64,000 nucleotides of DNA from Piezodorus guildinii (Eukaryota; Arthropoda; Insecta; Hemiptera; Pentatomidae): positions 149,366,968 through 149,430,967 of the forward strand of contig CM041293.1 in NCBI GenBank assembly GCA_023052935.1, written 5' to 3'. Of the stretch, positions 1 through 10,490 are shown piece after piece; the stretch's first letter is position 1, and the number at the start of each line of letters is the position of its first letter. The notes beneath the pieces are model-generated. The model worked only from the letters and a program-made list of their open reading frames with translations, searched no databases and was not told the DNA's origin. A program made the position numbers and the translations under genes.

Positions 1-92
1 AAGAAACAATATTTTTTTAATGCAATTTCTCGTTAATTGGATGTCTGTCATAAAAAAAATAAACCATCATAACAAAAACTGATGTATGTATG

Positions 93-130
93 CTGACGTT
101 TCGGTCAGACTTTTAGACCCGATCCTAACT
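93..130 (-). ncRNA. Degenerate hammerhead-like motif
   Basis: GACGTTTC complement at 95-102 and stem GGTC/GACC around it match the later motifs, but the first box reads GTTAGGA (complement of 123-129), two changes from CTGANGA. Probably a dead relative. Confidence 0.25.
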
Positions 131-427
131 AGAAACACGACATTAGTAACAAGCATTAAAAATATAAGTAAAAACCTATCAGTATGATAGTAACATAACA
201 AAGTTAAAAATGGAGCGCGGAATACACAATTTTTACTTATTTCCGTTGTTGAAAACTACTTAAGAATTTTCATATAAAGTTACAGACGAAATTAAAGAAT
301 TAATTAATTTTTATTTTTTATAGAAACATATGTTTTATTCAATAATCTATTATCTTTATTTATAAAATAAAGCCTAATTTCACTCTATTTTCTGGTCATC
401 GCAGTTTATCAAAAACGCTTATGGTTA

Positions 428-623
428 TGTCATAATATCATGTGTTATATTAACCTGCTCATTATCTTTATTATAACCTTATATTAATATCATAACCTGT
501 TCATTAGTTTTAATCATGTGTTACTATAACTTTCTTTAGTGTGTAAAGTGTTCTCGTTTATGTTAACTATAATCAAGATGAATAAAGCTTAATTTTCTAA
601 TCTAAAGGTCCTTTTACATAACA
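428..623 (+). repeat. 5' LTR of the gypsy element
   Basis: 196-bp direct repeat of 4244-4439, beginning TGTCATAATATC and ending TACATAACA. A possible TATA motif lies near 523-530 and an AATAAA polyadenylation signal at 581-586, so a short R region around 570-600 is plausible. Positions 570-586 are exactly complementary to 625-641 just outside the LTR (see finding). Confidence 0.95.
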
Positions 624-624
624 A

Positions 625-641
625 TTTATTCATCTTGATTA
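625..641 (+). promoter_or_regulatory. Candidate self-complementary primer-binding site
   Basis: One base after the end of the 5' LTR lies TTTATTCATCTTGATTA, the exact reverse complement of 570-586 inside the LTR. This is where the minus-strand primer-binding site of an LTR retrotransposon is expected. Self-priming of this geometry is known from Tf1 of fission yeast, where the 5' end of the transcript folds back on the primer-binding site. I did not recognise a tRNA 3' end in this stretch. Confidence 0.6.
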
Positions 642-650
642 ATTAAAAAC

Positions 651-736
651 ATGGACCGATTCTTGAAACCAGACAAATTTGATGTTGACCCTCACTCGCC
701 AACAGCTATACAGGAGTGGAAGTATTGGTTGAAAAC
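651..736 (+). pseudogene. Probable true start of gag, frameshifted
   Basis: An ATG at 651 opens a short frame whose N-terminus begins MDRFLKPDKFDVDP, which looks like the start of gag in this element group. This frame soon ends, whereas the long gag-pol frame continues in another frame with first non-ATG start at 716. The two join sensibly if one base has been lost near 738-742 (run acttt). The copy therefore lacks a continuous gag start. Confidence 0.6.
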
Positions 737-3130
737 TTTGCTAGTTCTTTTGATAAAATCGACGATGGTGGTAAGTTAAAACTTCTTATTAATCATGTAT
801 CCCCATCAGTTTTCCAAATCATATCAGAAATCGAAACATTTTCCGCAGCAATCGATTTATTAAAATCTATATACGTTAAACCAACCAACGAGGTTTTTGC
901 AAGACATAAACTAGCCTCTAGGAAGCAAGCTCCAGAAGAATCTATCGACGAATATCATCAGGCCTTACAGCTCTTAAGTAAGAATTGTGAATTTAAATCA
1001 GTCGATGCTGAAACTCACAGAAAAACATATATTCGCGATTCTTTTATTAGAGGAATTAATTCTAATCATATTCGGCTGAGGCTACTGGAATTCAATTCGT
1101 TGTCTCTGGATGAAGCTGTGGAAAAAGCCCGCGCTTTGGAGTCGGCCAAAAATCAATCAGAATCTTATTTAGTTTCTCAGGATAACCTTAATGCAGCTAC
1201 CTCTGTCTCACAAGATGGAGATTTATGTAGGGAATCATCAAACTTAGCGGCCATGCGAAGTAATAATACTAAATGTTACTTTTGTGGCCTATCAAGACAC
1301 AGGTCCCGTCAACATTGCCCTGCAGTAGCCTCAAAATGTAACAAATGCTCTAAAATTGGCCATTGGGCTTCAGTCTGTAAATCAAAGGAGTCAACTCAGT
1401 CAGCTGCACTAATCGCAGCCTCATCATCAAACCTAGAAAGGGCTACTGTCCTCATTCAGATTAACAATATACCCGCTCACGCTTTGATTGATACAGGTAG
1501 CTCCGAATCTTTTATATCCAAGTCATTTGCAGAGAAGTGTCAGTTCAACACCTACCCTACCTCTGGTTCCGTTTTTATGGCTTCTACCTCAATGAACACT
1601 AAAATTAACTGTTATTGTATCGCAAAACTAGAATTTCAAGGCCACACATATAATGATACCAAACTTAATGTACTCCCAGACATATGCGCCGACGTAATTG
1701 TTGGGCACAATATCCTTCAATTACATTCAGAACTAAAATTTTCTTTTGGCGGTTCCAAAACCCCTCTAACCATTTGTTATCTCGCACCTGCAAAGATCGA
1801 ACCTCCGCCATTATTTGAATATCTTACCAGAGATGTGAAACCAATCACAACTAAATCTCGAAAACATACAGAGGAAGACTACGGTTTTATGAAGAAAGAG
1901 GTCGAGAAGCTTCTTGCGGACCAGATCATAGAAGTGAGCAGATCTCCATGGAGAGCCCAAGCATTTGTAGTGAAGGGCGAGAGAAATAAAAAACGAATGG
2001 TAATCGACTATTCACAAACAATTAATAGGTACACTCTTTTGGATGGGTATCCCCTACCGGATATAGAGAAAAGTGTTGCCAGGATATCAAAAAATTCCTA
2101 TTTTAGTACCGTTGATTTTAAAAGCGCTTACCATCAAATACCCTTGAGAGAGAAAGATCGTCCTTATACTGCATTCGAAGCCTGTGGTCGACTTTATCAA
2201 TTCCGACGGCTAGCATCTGGCCTAACTGATGGGGTTCCTTGTTTTCAACGGGTCATGGATGACGTTATTTCTAAGGAAAAATTAAAAAAGACATATGCAT
2301 ACCTCGATGACGTAACAGTTTGCGGGATAGACAAGGAAGAACACGATGTGAACCGTAATCGATTCATGGATGCAGTTCATAAATATGGTTTTACAATAAA
2401 CCATGAAAAAAGTAAATTCTGCCAGTCATCTATTACGCTTCTGGGATATAAAATTGAAAACCAAACCATTGCACCTGACCCAGAGCGTTTGGAACCTCTA
2501 CGTAGCCTGCCTCCCCCAAGTAATTCAAAGGAACTACAAAGGACAATAGGACTATTTGCTCATTACTCTAGATGGGTTCCAAATTATTCAGACAAGGTTC
2601 GACACCTTCTTGATACTAAAACCTTTCCCTTATCACCCGAACGAATATCGGAGTTTGAGCTTCTTAAAAAAGAAATATCTCAGTCAATGTTGAATACAAT
2701 TAACGAGAAAGATACATTTTTCGTCGAAACTGATGCCTCCAATTTTTCCATTTCAGCAGTACTCTCCCAATCCGGCCGTCCTGTAGCATTCTTCTCTCAA
2801 AAACTAACTAACAGTGAACGACGACATTCAGCTGTAGAGAAAGAGGCTTATGCTATTGTATGCTCATTGAAGAAATGGAGACATTTTCTATTGGGCCGCT
2901 ACTTCACTATTATCACTGATCAACGCTCAGTATCTTTTATGTTCGATTCAAACCATCAGAACAAAATTAAAAATGAGAAAATTCAAAGATGGCGGCTTGA
3001 ATTATCATGTTACAATTATGATATTATCTATAGACCTGGAAAAGAAAATCTTGTTGCAGATGCGTTTTCAAGAGTATGTAGCTCTATTCAACCTGACAAA
3101 CTGTATTCACTACATTTGTATAAATTGTAA
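716..3130 (+). CDS. gag-pol polyprotein: zinc knuckles, protease, RT, RNase H
   Basis: Open frame of 804 codons, counted from a GTG at 716 because the natural ATG (651) is out of frame. Residues ~1-150 are gag capsid-like. Two cysteine/histidine knuckles follow: C187-x2-C with H and C to ~201, and C208-x2-C-x4-H-x4-C to ~221. Aspartic protease has DTGSS at 259-263. Reverse transcriptase spans about 380-600 with the catalytic YLDD at 529-532. RNase H spans about 668-790 with ETDAS (D673) and the E near 710. The proteins would assemble virus-like particles and copy the RNA. The frame ends at 3130 just before the integrase zinc-binding region, which continues in the next frame; a 1-nt deletion is the simplest explanation. 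Confidence 0.9.
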   Translation: MEVLVENFASSFDKIDDGGKLKLLINHVSPSVFQIISEIETFSAAIDLLKSIYVKPTNEVFARHKLASRKQAPEESIDEYHQALQLLSKNCEFKSVDAETHRKTYIRDSFIRGINSNHIRLRLLEFNSLSLDEAVEKARALESAKNQSESYLVSQDNLNAATSVSQDGDLCRESSNLAAMRSNNTKCYFCGLSRHRSRQHCPAVASKCNKCSKIGHWASVCKSKESTQSAALIAASSSNLERATVLIQINNIPAHALIDTGSSESFISKSFAEKCQFNTYPTSGSVFMASTSMNTKINCYCIAKLEFQGHTYNDTKLNVLPDICADVIVGHNILQLHSELKFSFGGSKTPLTICYLAPAKIEPPPLFEYLTRDVKPITTKSRKHTEEDYGFMKKEVEKLLADQIIEVSRSPWRAQAFVVKGERNKKRMVIDYSQTINRYTLLDGYPLPDIEKSVARISKNSYFSTVDFKSAYHQIPLREKDRPYTAFEACGRLYQFRRLASGLTDGVPCFQRVMDDVISKEKLKKTYAYLDDVTVCGIDKEEHDVNRNRFMDAVHKYGFTINHEKSKFCQSSITLLGYKIENQTIAPDPERLEPLRSLPPPSNSKELQRTIGLFAHYSRWVPNYSDKVRHLLDTKTFPLSPERISEFELLKKEISQSMLNTINEKDTFFVETDASNFSISAVLSQSGRPVAFFSQKLTNSERRHSAVEKEAYAIVCSLKKWRHFLLGRYFTIITDQRSVSFMFDSNHQNKIKNEKIQRWRLELSCYNYDIIYRPGKENLVADAFSRVCSSIQPDKLYSLHLYKL

Positions 3131-4223
3131 TTTGTGTCATCCTGGTGTAACCCGGATGATTCATTGGGTACGAACTCACAATCAACCTTTTTCAGTGGAA
3201 CAGATCCGAAAAATGATCGCATCTTGTCCCACATGCAATTCCATCAAGCCAAGATTCTATAAGACCCCCGATTCTACACTCATCAAGGCTACAAATCCTT
3301 TTGAAAGGATTAGTATGGACTTTAAAGGCCCTCTACCCTCGAAAACGAGAAACAAGTACCTCTTGACCATCATCGATGAGTTTTCTCAGTTTCCATTCGC
3401 TTATCCTTGCCCTGACATGAATTCTTCGACAGTCATTGACTGCCTTGTTGATTTATTCTCGATTTTCGGAACCCCCTCCTATATTCATACTGACAGAGGA
3501 ACATCTTTTATTTCTCGGGAACTACAGAACTTTCTACATTCACGTGGTGTTGCAACTTCCATGTCCTCACCATATAATCCGACAGGAAATGGTCAGATAG
3601 AACGCGAGAACGGAACAATCTGGCGAACGATTTCCCTGGCACTTAAACAAAAGAACCTGGATTCATCTTATTGGGAGTCTGTGCTTCCAGACTCTCTACA
3701 TTCTATTCGTTCCTTGTTATGTACAGCAACCAATGAAACACCTCACGAAAGATTTTTCAAACATAGTCGTAGGTCTACCAACGGCTCCTCTCTACCGTCT
3801 TGGCTTGTACCTTCTTCAAAGGTTCTAATGAAGAAACAAGTCAGGCTTAGCAAGTATGATCCTCTGGTGGAGGAAGTACATCTGATAGATGTTAATCCCC
3901 AATATGCAAGAGTTCAAATGGAAGATGGTCGTGAGAGGACAGTATCCTTAAAGCAACTGGCACCATATGGTGATTCTGCATTGGACATACCTTCGAGAAT
4001 GGAATCAGAAGAAAATTACGTACCAATTGAACTGCCAACACAAGGACAAACCAATGAAGAATTAGTAGATGCTTGCAATCACGAGGAACCAGAAAACTCT
4101 TTAGACCAACTCATGCCCCTCCAACCACCGTCTTCAGATAACAGCTCTGATCAACCAAGAACTGTGCGTCGTTCAACCAGGGTACGTCAAAGGCCAACCT
4201 GGTTAAAGGACTATCTGTGTTAA
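3115..4223 (+). CDS. Integrase part of pol
   Basis: The open frame extends back to 2973 but the part before about 3115 only overlaps RNase H in another frame. The real coding begins around the motif LCHPGVTRMIHW, the zinc-binding N-terminal domain, whose cysteine pair is CPTC. The catalytic DDE residues are visible: D in SMDFKGP (codon ~116 counted from 2973), D in HTDRGTSF (~174) and E in QIERENG (~210). A C-terminal region with SLKQLAPYG follows, then a basic end. The protein would insert the cDNA; the 5-bp duplication of the whole element fits this family. The coding ends 20 bp before the 3' LTR and is in a different frame from gag-pol. Confidence 0.88.
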
Positions 4224-4230
4224 TTCTCTG

Positions 4231-4243
4231 AAGGGAGGAAGAA
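4231..4243 (+). promoter_or_regulatory. Polypurine tract (plus-strand primer)
   Basis: AAGGGAGGAAGAA lies immediately before the 3' LTR. This is the expected site and composition of the RNase H-resistant primer for plus-strand synthesis. Confidence 0.9.
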
Positions 4244-4439
4244 TGTCATAATATCATGTGTTATATTAACCTGCTCATTATCTTTATTATAACCTTATAT
4301 TAATATCATAACCTGTTCATTAGTTTTAATCATGTGTTACTATAACTTTCTTTAGTGTGTAAAGTGTTCTCGTTTATGTTAACTATAATCAAGATGAATA
4401 AAGCCTAATTTTCTAATCTAAAGGTCTTTTTACATAACA
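4244..4439 (+). repeat. 3' LTR of the gypsy element
   Basis: 196-bp direct repeat of 428-623 with two differences seen by eye. It is followed directly by the target duplication GGTTA. Confidence 0.95.
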
Positions 4440-6251
4440 GGTTATGAAGTTGAAATTTCCCCTGGATGTTCGTCTTACCGTCTAGATGCGCAATAAGGCT
4501 TAATTTGGGAAAATTCACCCTCTAAGGATTTAAAAAAGTATTTTTCCAAAACGTAAAACAAAATTGGTTTTCAAATAACTGAAAAACTATACGCATCCTC
4601 AAAAACTATAAGTACTAATTTGAAGGGCAACCAAATTTCTAACTACCTAGAAGCAAAATCGTATTAATCTGTACATTAATAGCAAAGATACTAAAATATT
4701 AATAACATATGTATTTAGGTATATTTCGTTTCATAGCCATGTTTCGTGTGTCGGTTACTATCAAATTCATATGTTTCATTGTTGTTAGTTTTTTAAAATG
4801 ATCAATAGGCTGAAAAAGTTTGAAAAGATAGTAGAACTTAGTTCTTAATCCTAAATAAATTCTTGCTTTTTCAGTTGGAAGGGTACACCCCCGATTCGAA
4901 AAATACGCATTTATTTTACATAGAAGTTACGATGGTATAGAATGATACTGTTTTAAATCAAAGATGTCAGTATTAGATAATCACGGGTATGGTGGCTACT
5001 TGCTACTGGTATGTTATTGTAGATTAAACTGAATAAAATTAATATTTGACAATCAACAAACATAATTTATGTCATACTTAGACATAGTTAAAAGCCTAAC
5101 TCACTGCTATCTCAGCTATATTTTATTTTAAAACCTCATCTAACATAGTTATTACAAACAACTTTATTAATTCGCAGCAATTAAAAAATAAATAAAATAA
5201 TAATATAGTCGCGTGCAAAGCCGCGAGGTACAGCTAGTATTATAATGAACGAAAATCATTTGGTTTTATTGGCTTTTCATCACTGCGTTATATTTTACAA
5301 TTTTGTGTTTAAGATAATATTTTTTCTTAAAGCTTTTAAAAGCTTACCAACGGTATGTTGTACATCTATAATAATGTTCTTGTGTTGACAACACAGATAC
5401 TGCATAAAAAGTATCTGTTTGCTCTTTTATTCTTTATTTGGATACCGAATTCATTTACATGTTTATGTTCAATGCTAATAGTGGGGAAATTTCTTTTGCC
5501 TTTTAACAATTATTTATTCTACATTTATACTATCTTAAATAATATAAATAACAGTCTAGTTAGAGAACAATGCCATCAGTCACTTTGCTATAATTAGATT
5601 AACTTTTTAAAAATACAGAATTATTTCATCTGCTGATAAAATACTGAATTATTATTATGTAAGAAAGTAGTTTACACAATCCACATAAAATTAAAATTGA
5701 TTTCTTACCAAAATATTCTGCATGATCATTTAAAGTTATTAAAAATAAAGACGTGGACGCGAGTAGAGTAATAAAAAAATAATTACATAAACAAAATCAA
5801 GGTATAAAATGATCTTTTTACAACAAAAGTATTATTCTATGAGTAATGAAAATTCCCAACTACAATGTCTATTAATTTTCACTATTAAAAATTATTCAAA
5901 ATTAATTATGTTAATAGAAATATGTTTCCACGCAGCAGGCTAAGTCCATTAAACTAAAAGCGTTGTAATAGCATACTTGGCGGAAGGTAATTATTAAATT
6001 AGATGTGAAAAGTTTGTTAATTTTCTCAAGTTGTTAAGACGACTAACTGAAATGTGAGGGAAAGGAAAATTCTTTCATATAATCCGGCGTTCAATAAAGT
6101 TTATATACTTACTAGACAAAGTTGAAACTTGGGTAATTTAGCGTACAGGTTTGTGAATGCTGAAACACTTTGTCAATTGGTTGAATTAATGTTCATATTC
6201 ATTTATAGAATAACATTTATCTTAACTACATAGAATTGAATACGATTTTAC

Positions 6252-7262
6252 TATTCCGTTTTTAACGGAAATACTCTTTTTAGGTTCTTAGCCCAGATAA
6301 CCAAGGCATTTCAAATAGCTGCAAATTATTACACAATGGTTTATTATTTCCAAATGAGAATATTAGGGTATAACTGTTTATTAGGCTGTTGATAGGGTTT
6401 AAGTATTTTTGGTTTTTATTCATTTAAACGATTTTTTTTATTCGTTATTTGGATTATACGCATCTTGAAACGTAAGCTCTCAAATTTTGAGCAGGGGTAA
6501 TTTTTTTTTCGTTTTGTTCGATTACAAAGGTTGATTATTGAAAATAATAAACCAAAAGCCTCTTTGTGTGGTATGTCTAGGACGAAAATAAAAAATTGTA
6601 CACTGAAATTTCATATTAAAGACAACTATACGAACGAGATGTTACAGCAACATTTTTACTAAAAATCGGCTTATATGAAGTGATAATTTCTGCTATGCAT
6701 TTTTCATTTTTTTTTTTTTTTTAACAGTTTTTTCAGAACGGTTTTAACGATTTTGATGAAACTCGCTTTATCGATGTGAAATTCAATATGCTTTAATATA
6801 ATATCAAATCTAAAACAGGTTTCATTCTGATCGAAGCAGTTTGACAGGGTCTAAATGCTAATATTTTAAAGTTTCTTCCTCGTAGAAACCTTCAATTTTG
6901 TAGATTCGGAAAAAAAAAAGTCATATGTAAGCATTAATTAAAAACGAGTAAATACACGCGTTTAACGAATTCGGTGCTGATAAAAATAGGAAAAAACACA
7001 AAAAAATATTTTGTATGCAATTTCTGTGTTAGTATTGAACATAAGAACATCAATATTGGTGTAATATATACCAATAGATGGCTAAAGACTTTAGAAAAAA
7101 AAATATTATACACACAATTGTTAAAGTTAATGGTTAGTAATGAAATGTCAATAAAAAAAATAACTGATTTTTGTTTATATTAATAAAACAGATTGTTTAA
7201 TAAAACACACCTAACCACCGAAATTCTATGTAGTTCATTTTTATTTTTACTTACCTTAGTGA
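6252..7262 (-). repeat. Repeat A copy 2 (diverged)
   Basis: The inner end matches the reverse of 11160-11230 (aacggaaatac, cccagataaccaaggcattt). The stretch around 6740-6860 matches the conserved part (cgattttgatgaaactcgcttt, gacagggtctaaatgc). It contains small insertions, including a piece at 6440-6500 shared with 25735-25800. No credible gene; the short ORF at 6974-7183 is repeat sequence. Confidence 0.6.
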
Positions 7263-8400
7263 TTACGTAACTAAGGGCCTTTGCACACATAACCGGCTCA
7301 CACAGGGAAAAATTGGAATTTTCTAGTGCTTTACCTTTTTAATATTAGTTGGTGAGAACCATAATTGTAATATTTCCCGCCACATACCTGTTCACACAAG
7401 TACCAAATGACCGGCAGTGGGATTATCTTTATTCGATGGCCATTTATTGTGTTATAGGTGTGTTTAGCTCATTTTTATTTAAACATGGAAATTGCTATTT
7501 TCCATACTCGTTGTTGAATATAAATTCCAATCTACCTGTAGAGTTAATTTAGCAATTTTTAAATAAAAGCCCCTATTAAATTACGCAAAACTATAACACC
7601 CCCAATTTGTCCCAAGGATTTTTTTCATTAATCCTTGTAGTCTTTAAATGTTACAAAGAATTATTGCGATTTTTTGGGTTTTGGGTGATACATAATTTTT
7701 TTCAGACACAACAATCCAAATCAACAGATTTACAATCTATAATTTGAAGAGTTTCCTAAATGATATAAAATACATCTATTAGCAGGTTTCCGCAACTCCG
7801 AGCCATAATTAAATTTTTTGTATTATTTTTCCCGTGTTTTAGGACGTAAAACGTAAAATGTAGGGAAGGTTTAGATTTTAGCAAATAAATTTGATGTTTG
7901 ACCACTGTGCGCTTGCCAATCGTGTCAAAAAGTTAATTAGTTTTTATAATTTGTTCTTATAATATTTTTCTATATTCTGGGACCCCAAAGGTTAAATATG
8001 GACGTTTTAGAATTTTGTCCAATTAAATCGGTTATTTTCTATTATGCAGCTGCTAGGAGTTAGGGTATTGGAATAGATGCTCTACCTCTTGGTTATTAGC
8101 ACCGAATATACATATAGTAAAAGATTTTTTTTTCCTTTTTAATTATTTATTTTTCATTTTTTTTTTTTTTGGAAAGTTCTCAATTTATGGATTTGTTCCA
8201 TTTTTCCCCTTATATTTCATTCCTTATATTTGCAGATTACATTCTTTGACGAACCTCCTTATTGAACGAATTGTTTCACTAGAGTCCTTCAAGCTCTCAC
8301 ACGACGGTCTTGCTAGATTAAGTTTATCCTTTAGTACATGGAATTTGGAGCAGTTCTCAATTATATGTTTTATTGAGAGAGCCACTCAACATGAGAAGAT
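7263..8400. other. AT-rich stretch, nothing recognised
   Basis: No domain, repeat match or RNA gene was recognised. Short open frames at 7349-7552 and 8246-8446 have no family resemblance I can name and read like chance frames in AT-rich DNA. Confidence 0.5.
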
Positions 8401-8406
8401 GGACAT

Positions 8407-8457
8407 GTGTGAGTCTGCTATGTCCAATGCGAAGTCTCTGGCATAGCAGACTCACAC
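8407..8457. repeat. Perfect 16-bp hairpin
   Basis: gtgtgagtctgctatg (8407-8422) is followed after 19 nt by its exact reverse complement (8442-8457). Just downstream the phrase ggctatttatccgtaaactggt (about 8457-8480) is repeated at about 8563-8590. Function unknown. Confidence 0.7.
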
Positions 8458-8739
8458 GGCTATTTATCCGTAAACTGGTGGGGAGGTACGGTGTATCCCT
8501 GTGTCATGAACTCAGATTACAATAAAAAAACAAAAACAAAAAAATGTGTGGCTGCTAGTAAAACGGCTATTTATTCGTAAACTGGTTGGTCGGAAGCCAG
8601 CAATGTGTACCATAACCCTGTCTGTTTTTGAAAATTCTTTAACTGATTCTGACAACTGTGATTAAATCAATTTGCTACTCGTATTAAAAACTTTTCCTCA
8701 AGTTTTTATCCCCACCTTGTATAAATATTATTTAGGTTC

Positions 8740-9005
8740 ATTCCCGGACGGATACCCTGCTTAGTGTTACTACCCTAGGGAGGATAGGCATGCCCTAAAA
8801 TCCCTTAGCCGTTATGCTGACTGAGCCAGTACTGGCAAGAAGTCTCCTTCCTCGGGGGTATCAAAATCCTTATCACGGCCTTTCACTAATACTGACCCTA
8901 AACTTTATGGCCCCTCTCTTGGGCTTCTCCTTCGGCCGACCCGGGTCACGTACAGTCTTCACCGATCCTTTCAGTAGGAATTTTCTTCGCCGATATAAAG
9001 TTGTT
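8740..9005. other. GC-richer island, unidentified
   Basis: This segment is clearly richer in G and C than its neighbours (for example around cggccgacccgggtcacg, 8935-8950). It has a 64-codon plus frame (8814-9008) without recognisable motif. Possibly a decayed end of a retroelement, but I cannot assign it. Confidence 0.3.
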
Positions 9006-9647
9006 TAATTATAAACAAAAGTTAATGCTATACCAATATGTTGTTATTTATTACAATTGTAAAGAATATAAAAACTAATCAAGGCTTAATACAATTAACA
9101 GTCTCATTTTGTTATTTATATTTATCTTTCTTATTAATTTCGCGTACCATATTATTATTAACATAATCAGTGTTTTATTTTTATTAAATCTCTACTGAAA
9201 AAGTCACACCATCGGTCATCTTAACGCGTGGGTCTCCAAGTGTTTTCGCTGGACTTTTGCTCTTATGGTGCTCAAAAATAATTTATAATCAGCAAGATAT
9301 TTACTTTCGTCAATTTTGAAACATAACAGATTAGTTAAAACAAAATCTGATCATATGTTCGATGAGATTAGAGCACCTAGTTACCAAAAATATGCAACAT
9401 TTTTTTACAGATTGTAGACTCTAGTGTACGAGGAGTGCAACTTTAGAACATTCAAAAGCTATTTATTGTAATAACTGTATTTTTGAATTCATTATTTCAC
9501 TTACCTCTGTTTTTAAAATCAATTTAAGAATCTTTAAATACATGTAGAGATAAAAATAAATTTTTAATGAATTAATTAAATTGAATTTCAAAAGAAACAT
9601 TTGTTTTATTAAATAATCAATTATATTTTTATCTACAACAATCAGTT

Positions 9648-9934
9648 GTTGTTTGTTTATTTATTTAACGTCATTTTATGCTACTATGGCTAATCGGACG
9701 ATGCTACAGTGGGAGTCCTAAATTTTGCCTATCCAGGTTTTATTAGAATAGGGATCTTTAACGAGTACCTGACATCGCACAGGCTCGGGACCACCTTTTA
9801 ACGTCCCCTCCGAAGGACGGCGTAACTAAGGATTTTTTACTCCCATTAAAAAATCCTAGGACCACCTGCGGGTTTGAACCCGTGACCTTTAGCATGGGAG
9901 GCTGTTACGCTAGCCACCCAGCTACAAGTGATCC
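9648..9934 (-). mobile_element. tRNA-derived SINE, copy 1
   Basis: On the minus strand the element opens with a tRNA-like head containing a B-box-like ggtttgaacccg complement (GGTTCAAACCC on the element strand) and an A-box region with ggctagcgtaacagcc. It ends with a simple tail rich in AAAT/AAAC. It is flanked by the 15-bp direct repeat CTACAACAATCAGTT (9633-9647 and 9935-9949), and the uninterrupted target is recognisable in other repeat A copies. RNA polymerase III transcription and LINE-assisted integration are known for the class. Confidence 0.9.
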
Positions 9935-9951
9935 CTACAACAATCAGTTAG

Positions 9952-10490
9952 TGCGTACAGTAATCACCTCGAACTCAATGTCAAGATGATCACTCCTTTT
10001 TGAATAGTGGACTATATGAAAATATAAAATTTTAAGTTATTGAAGGCTGGACCTAGATCGAATAAAGCACTGAATGGTAGAAAGAATGTCTTATATGACA
10101 AAAAAAAAATGCTACATTAAACCTGGTGGCCAGGTGTTCATCTATTGGATTAGTTGGTTAGTAATGTTGAAACTATTGACAATTATATAACTGGGTAAAT
10201 TGACTTAAGTTGTAGAAATCTGAGATGGTGAAGATGTTGTCTGGTGATGGTGGTATTGCACTTTCTTTTCTCTTCTCCTTCTCCTCTTTACCCAGGGGGT
10301 CTTCTTAATTCTTCTACTCTATGTCTGTTAAAAGGGACAAGACACAAGAACTAGAGAAAACTGTCACTCATCCAGCCAAGACATGGCAGTACTCAGATTA
10401 TTTTTCGGACTCTACGGGCGCTCTGCTTCTTTTACAGACCGCCAGAAGGCAGCACGGTCGACATGAATTTCCCTTTTCGGGAACCAGAAA
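9952..10490. mobile_element. Unclassified 0.54-kb insertion
   Basis: This segment interrupts repeat A. The 7-bp sequence CAGTTAG precedes it (9945-9951) and follows it (10491-10497). I see no terminal inverted repeat, poly(A) tail or coding sequence. The internal part is pyrimidine-rich (ctttctcttctccttctcc near 10265-10290). Possibly a non-autonomous element; class undetermined. Confidence 0.45.

Larger units (their letters stand above)
428..4439 (+). mobile_element. Ty3/gypsy LTR retrotransposon, CsRn1-like, nearly complete
   Basis: Two LTRs (428-623 and 4244-4439, each 196 bp, starting TG and ending CA) bound gag-pol coding sequence. The 5-bp sequence GGTTA is present on both sides (423-427 and 4440-4444), the expected target duplication. 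The LTRs differ at only two positions by eye (gctt/gcct near 588 and 4404, ggtcc/ggtct near 610 and 4426), so the insertion is recent. Order of domains is gag with zinc knuckles, protease, reverse transcriptase, RNase H, integrase, as in Ty3/gypsy. The integrase C-terminal style resembles the CsRn1/Kabuki group; that clade call is from memory of the family. Two apparent 1-nt losses break the reading frame. No env-like ORF is seen. Confidence 0.95.
360..5236 (+). mobile_element. Helitron-like repeat (repeat B) hosting the gypsy insertion
   Basis: The right end, about 5205-5236, reads gtcgcgtgcaaagccgcgaggtacagctag followed by T. This end sequence recurs on the minus strand at about 17568 and 39128, and in decayed form at 43000. 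A terminal CTAG before T with a GC-rich segment just inside is reminiscent of Helitron 3' ends. The left limit is not resolved; it is placed by where repeat A breaks off. No Rep/helicase coding is present, so this would be non-autonomous. The sequence outside the LTR element, 4440-5200, holds no ORF of note. Confidence 0.4.
200..5490 (+). repeat. Repeat A copy 1, interrupted
   Basis: Repeat A is an unclassified ~0.9-kb family seen at least ten times in this window. The left part is visible at about 205-350 (gcgcggaatacacaa, acatatgttttatt). The middle resumes at about 5240-5490 with the conserved motif around accaacggtatgttgtacatc. Between them lies a Helitron-like repeat (to ~5236) holding the gypsy element. 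The region from 5490 to 6250 is AT-rich with no recognisable gene; its earliest part is probably decayed repeat A. Confidence 0.6.

Noticed and set aside
3100..3140. Programmed frameshift between RNase H and integrase
   Set aside because: The shift falls inside a domain boundary where relatives have one continuous pol frame, there is no slippery heptamer at the right place that I can see, and the gag start also has a 1-nt lesion. Mutation is simpler.
8740..9005. Bacterial or organellar insertion
   Set aside because: It is GC-richer than its surroundings, but I recognise no ribosomal, mitochondrial or bacterial sequence, and the open frame has no motif.
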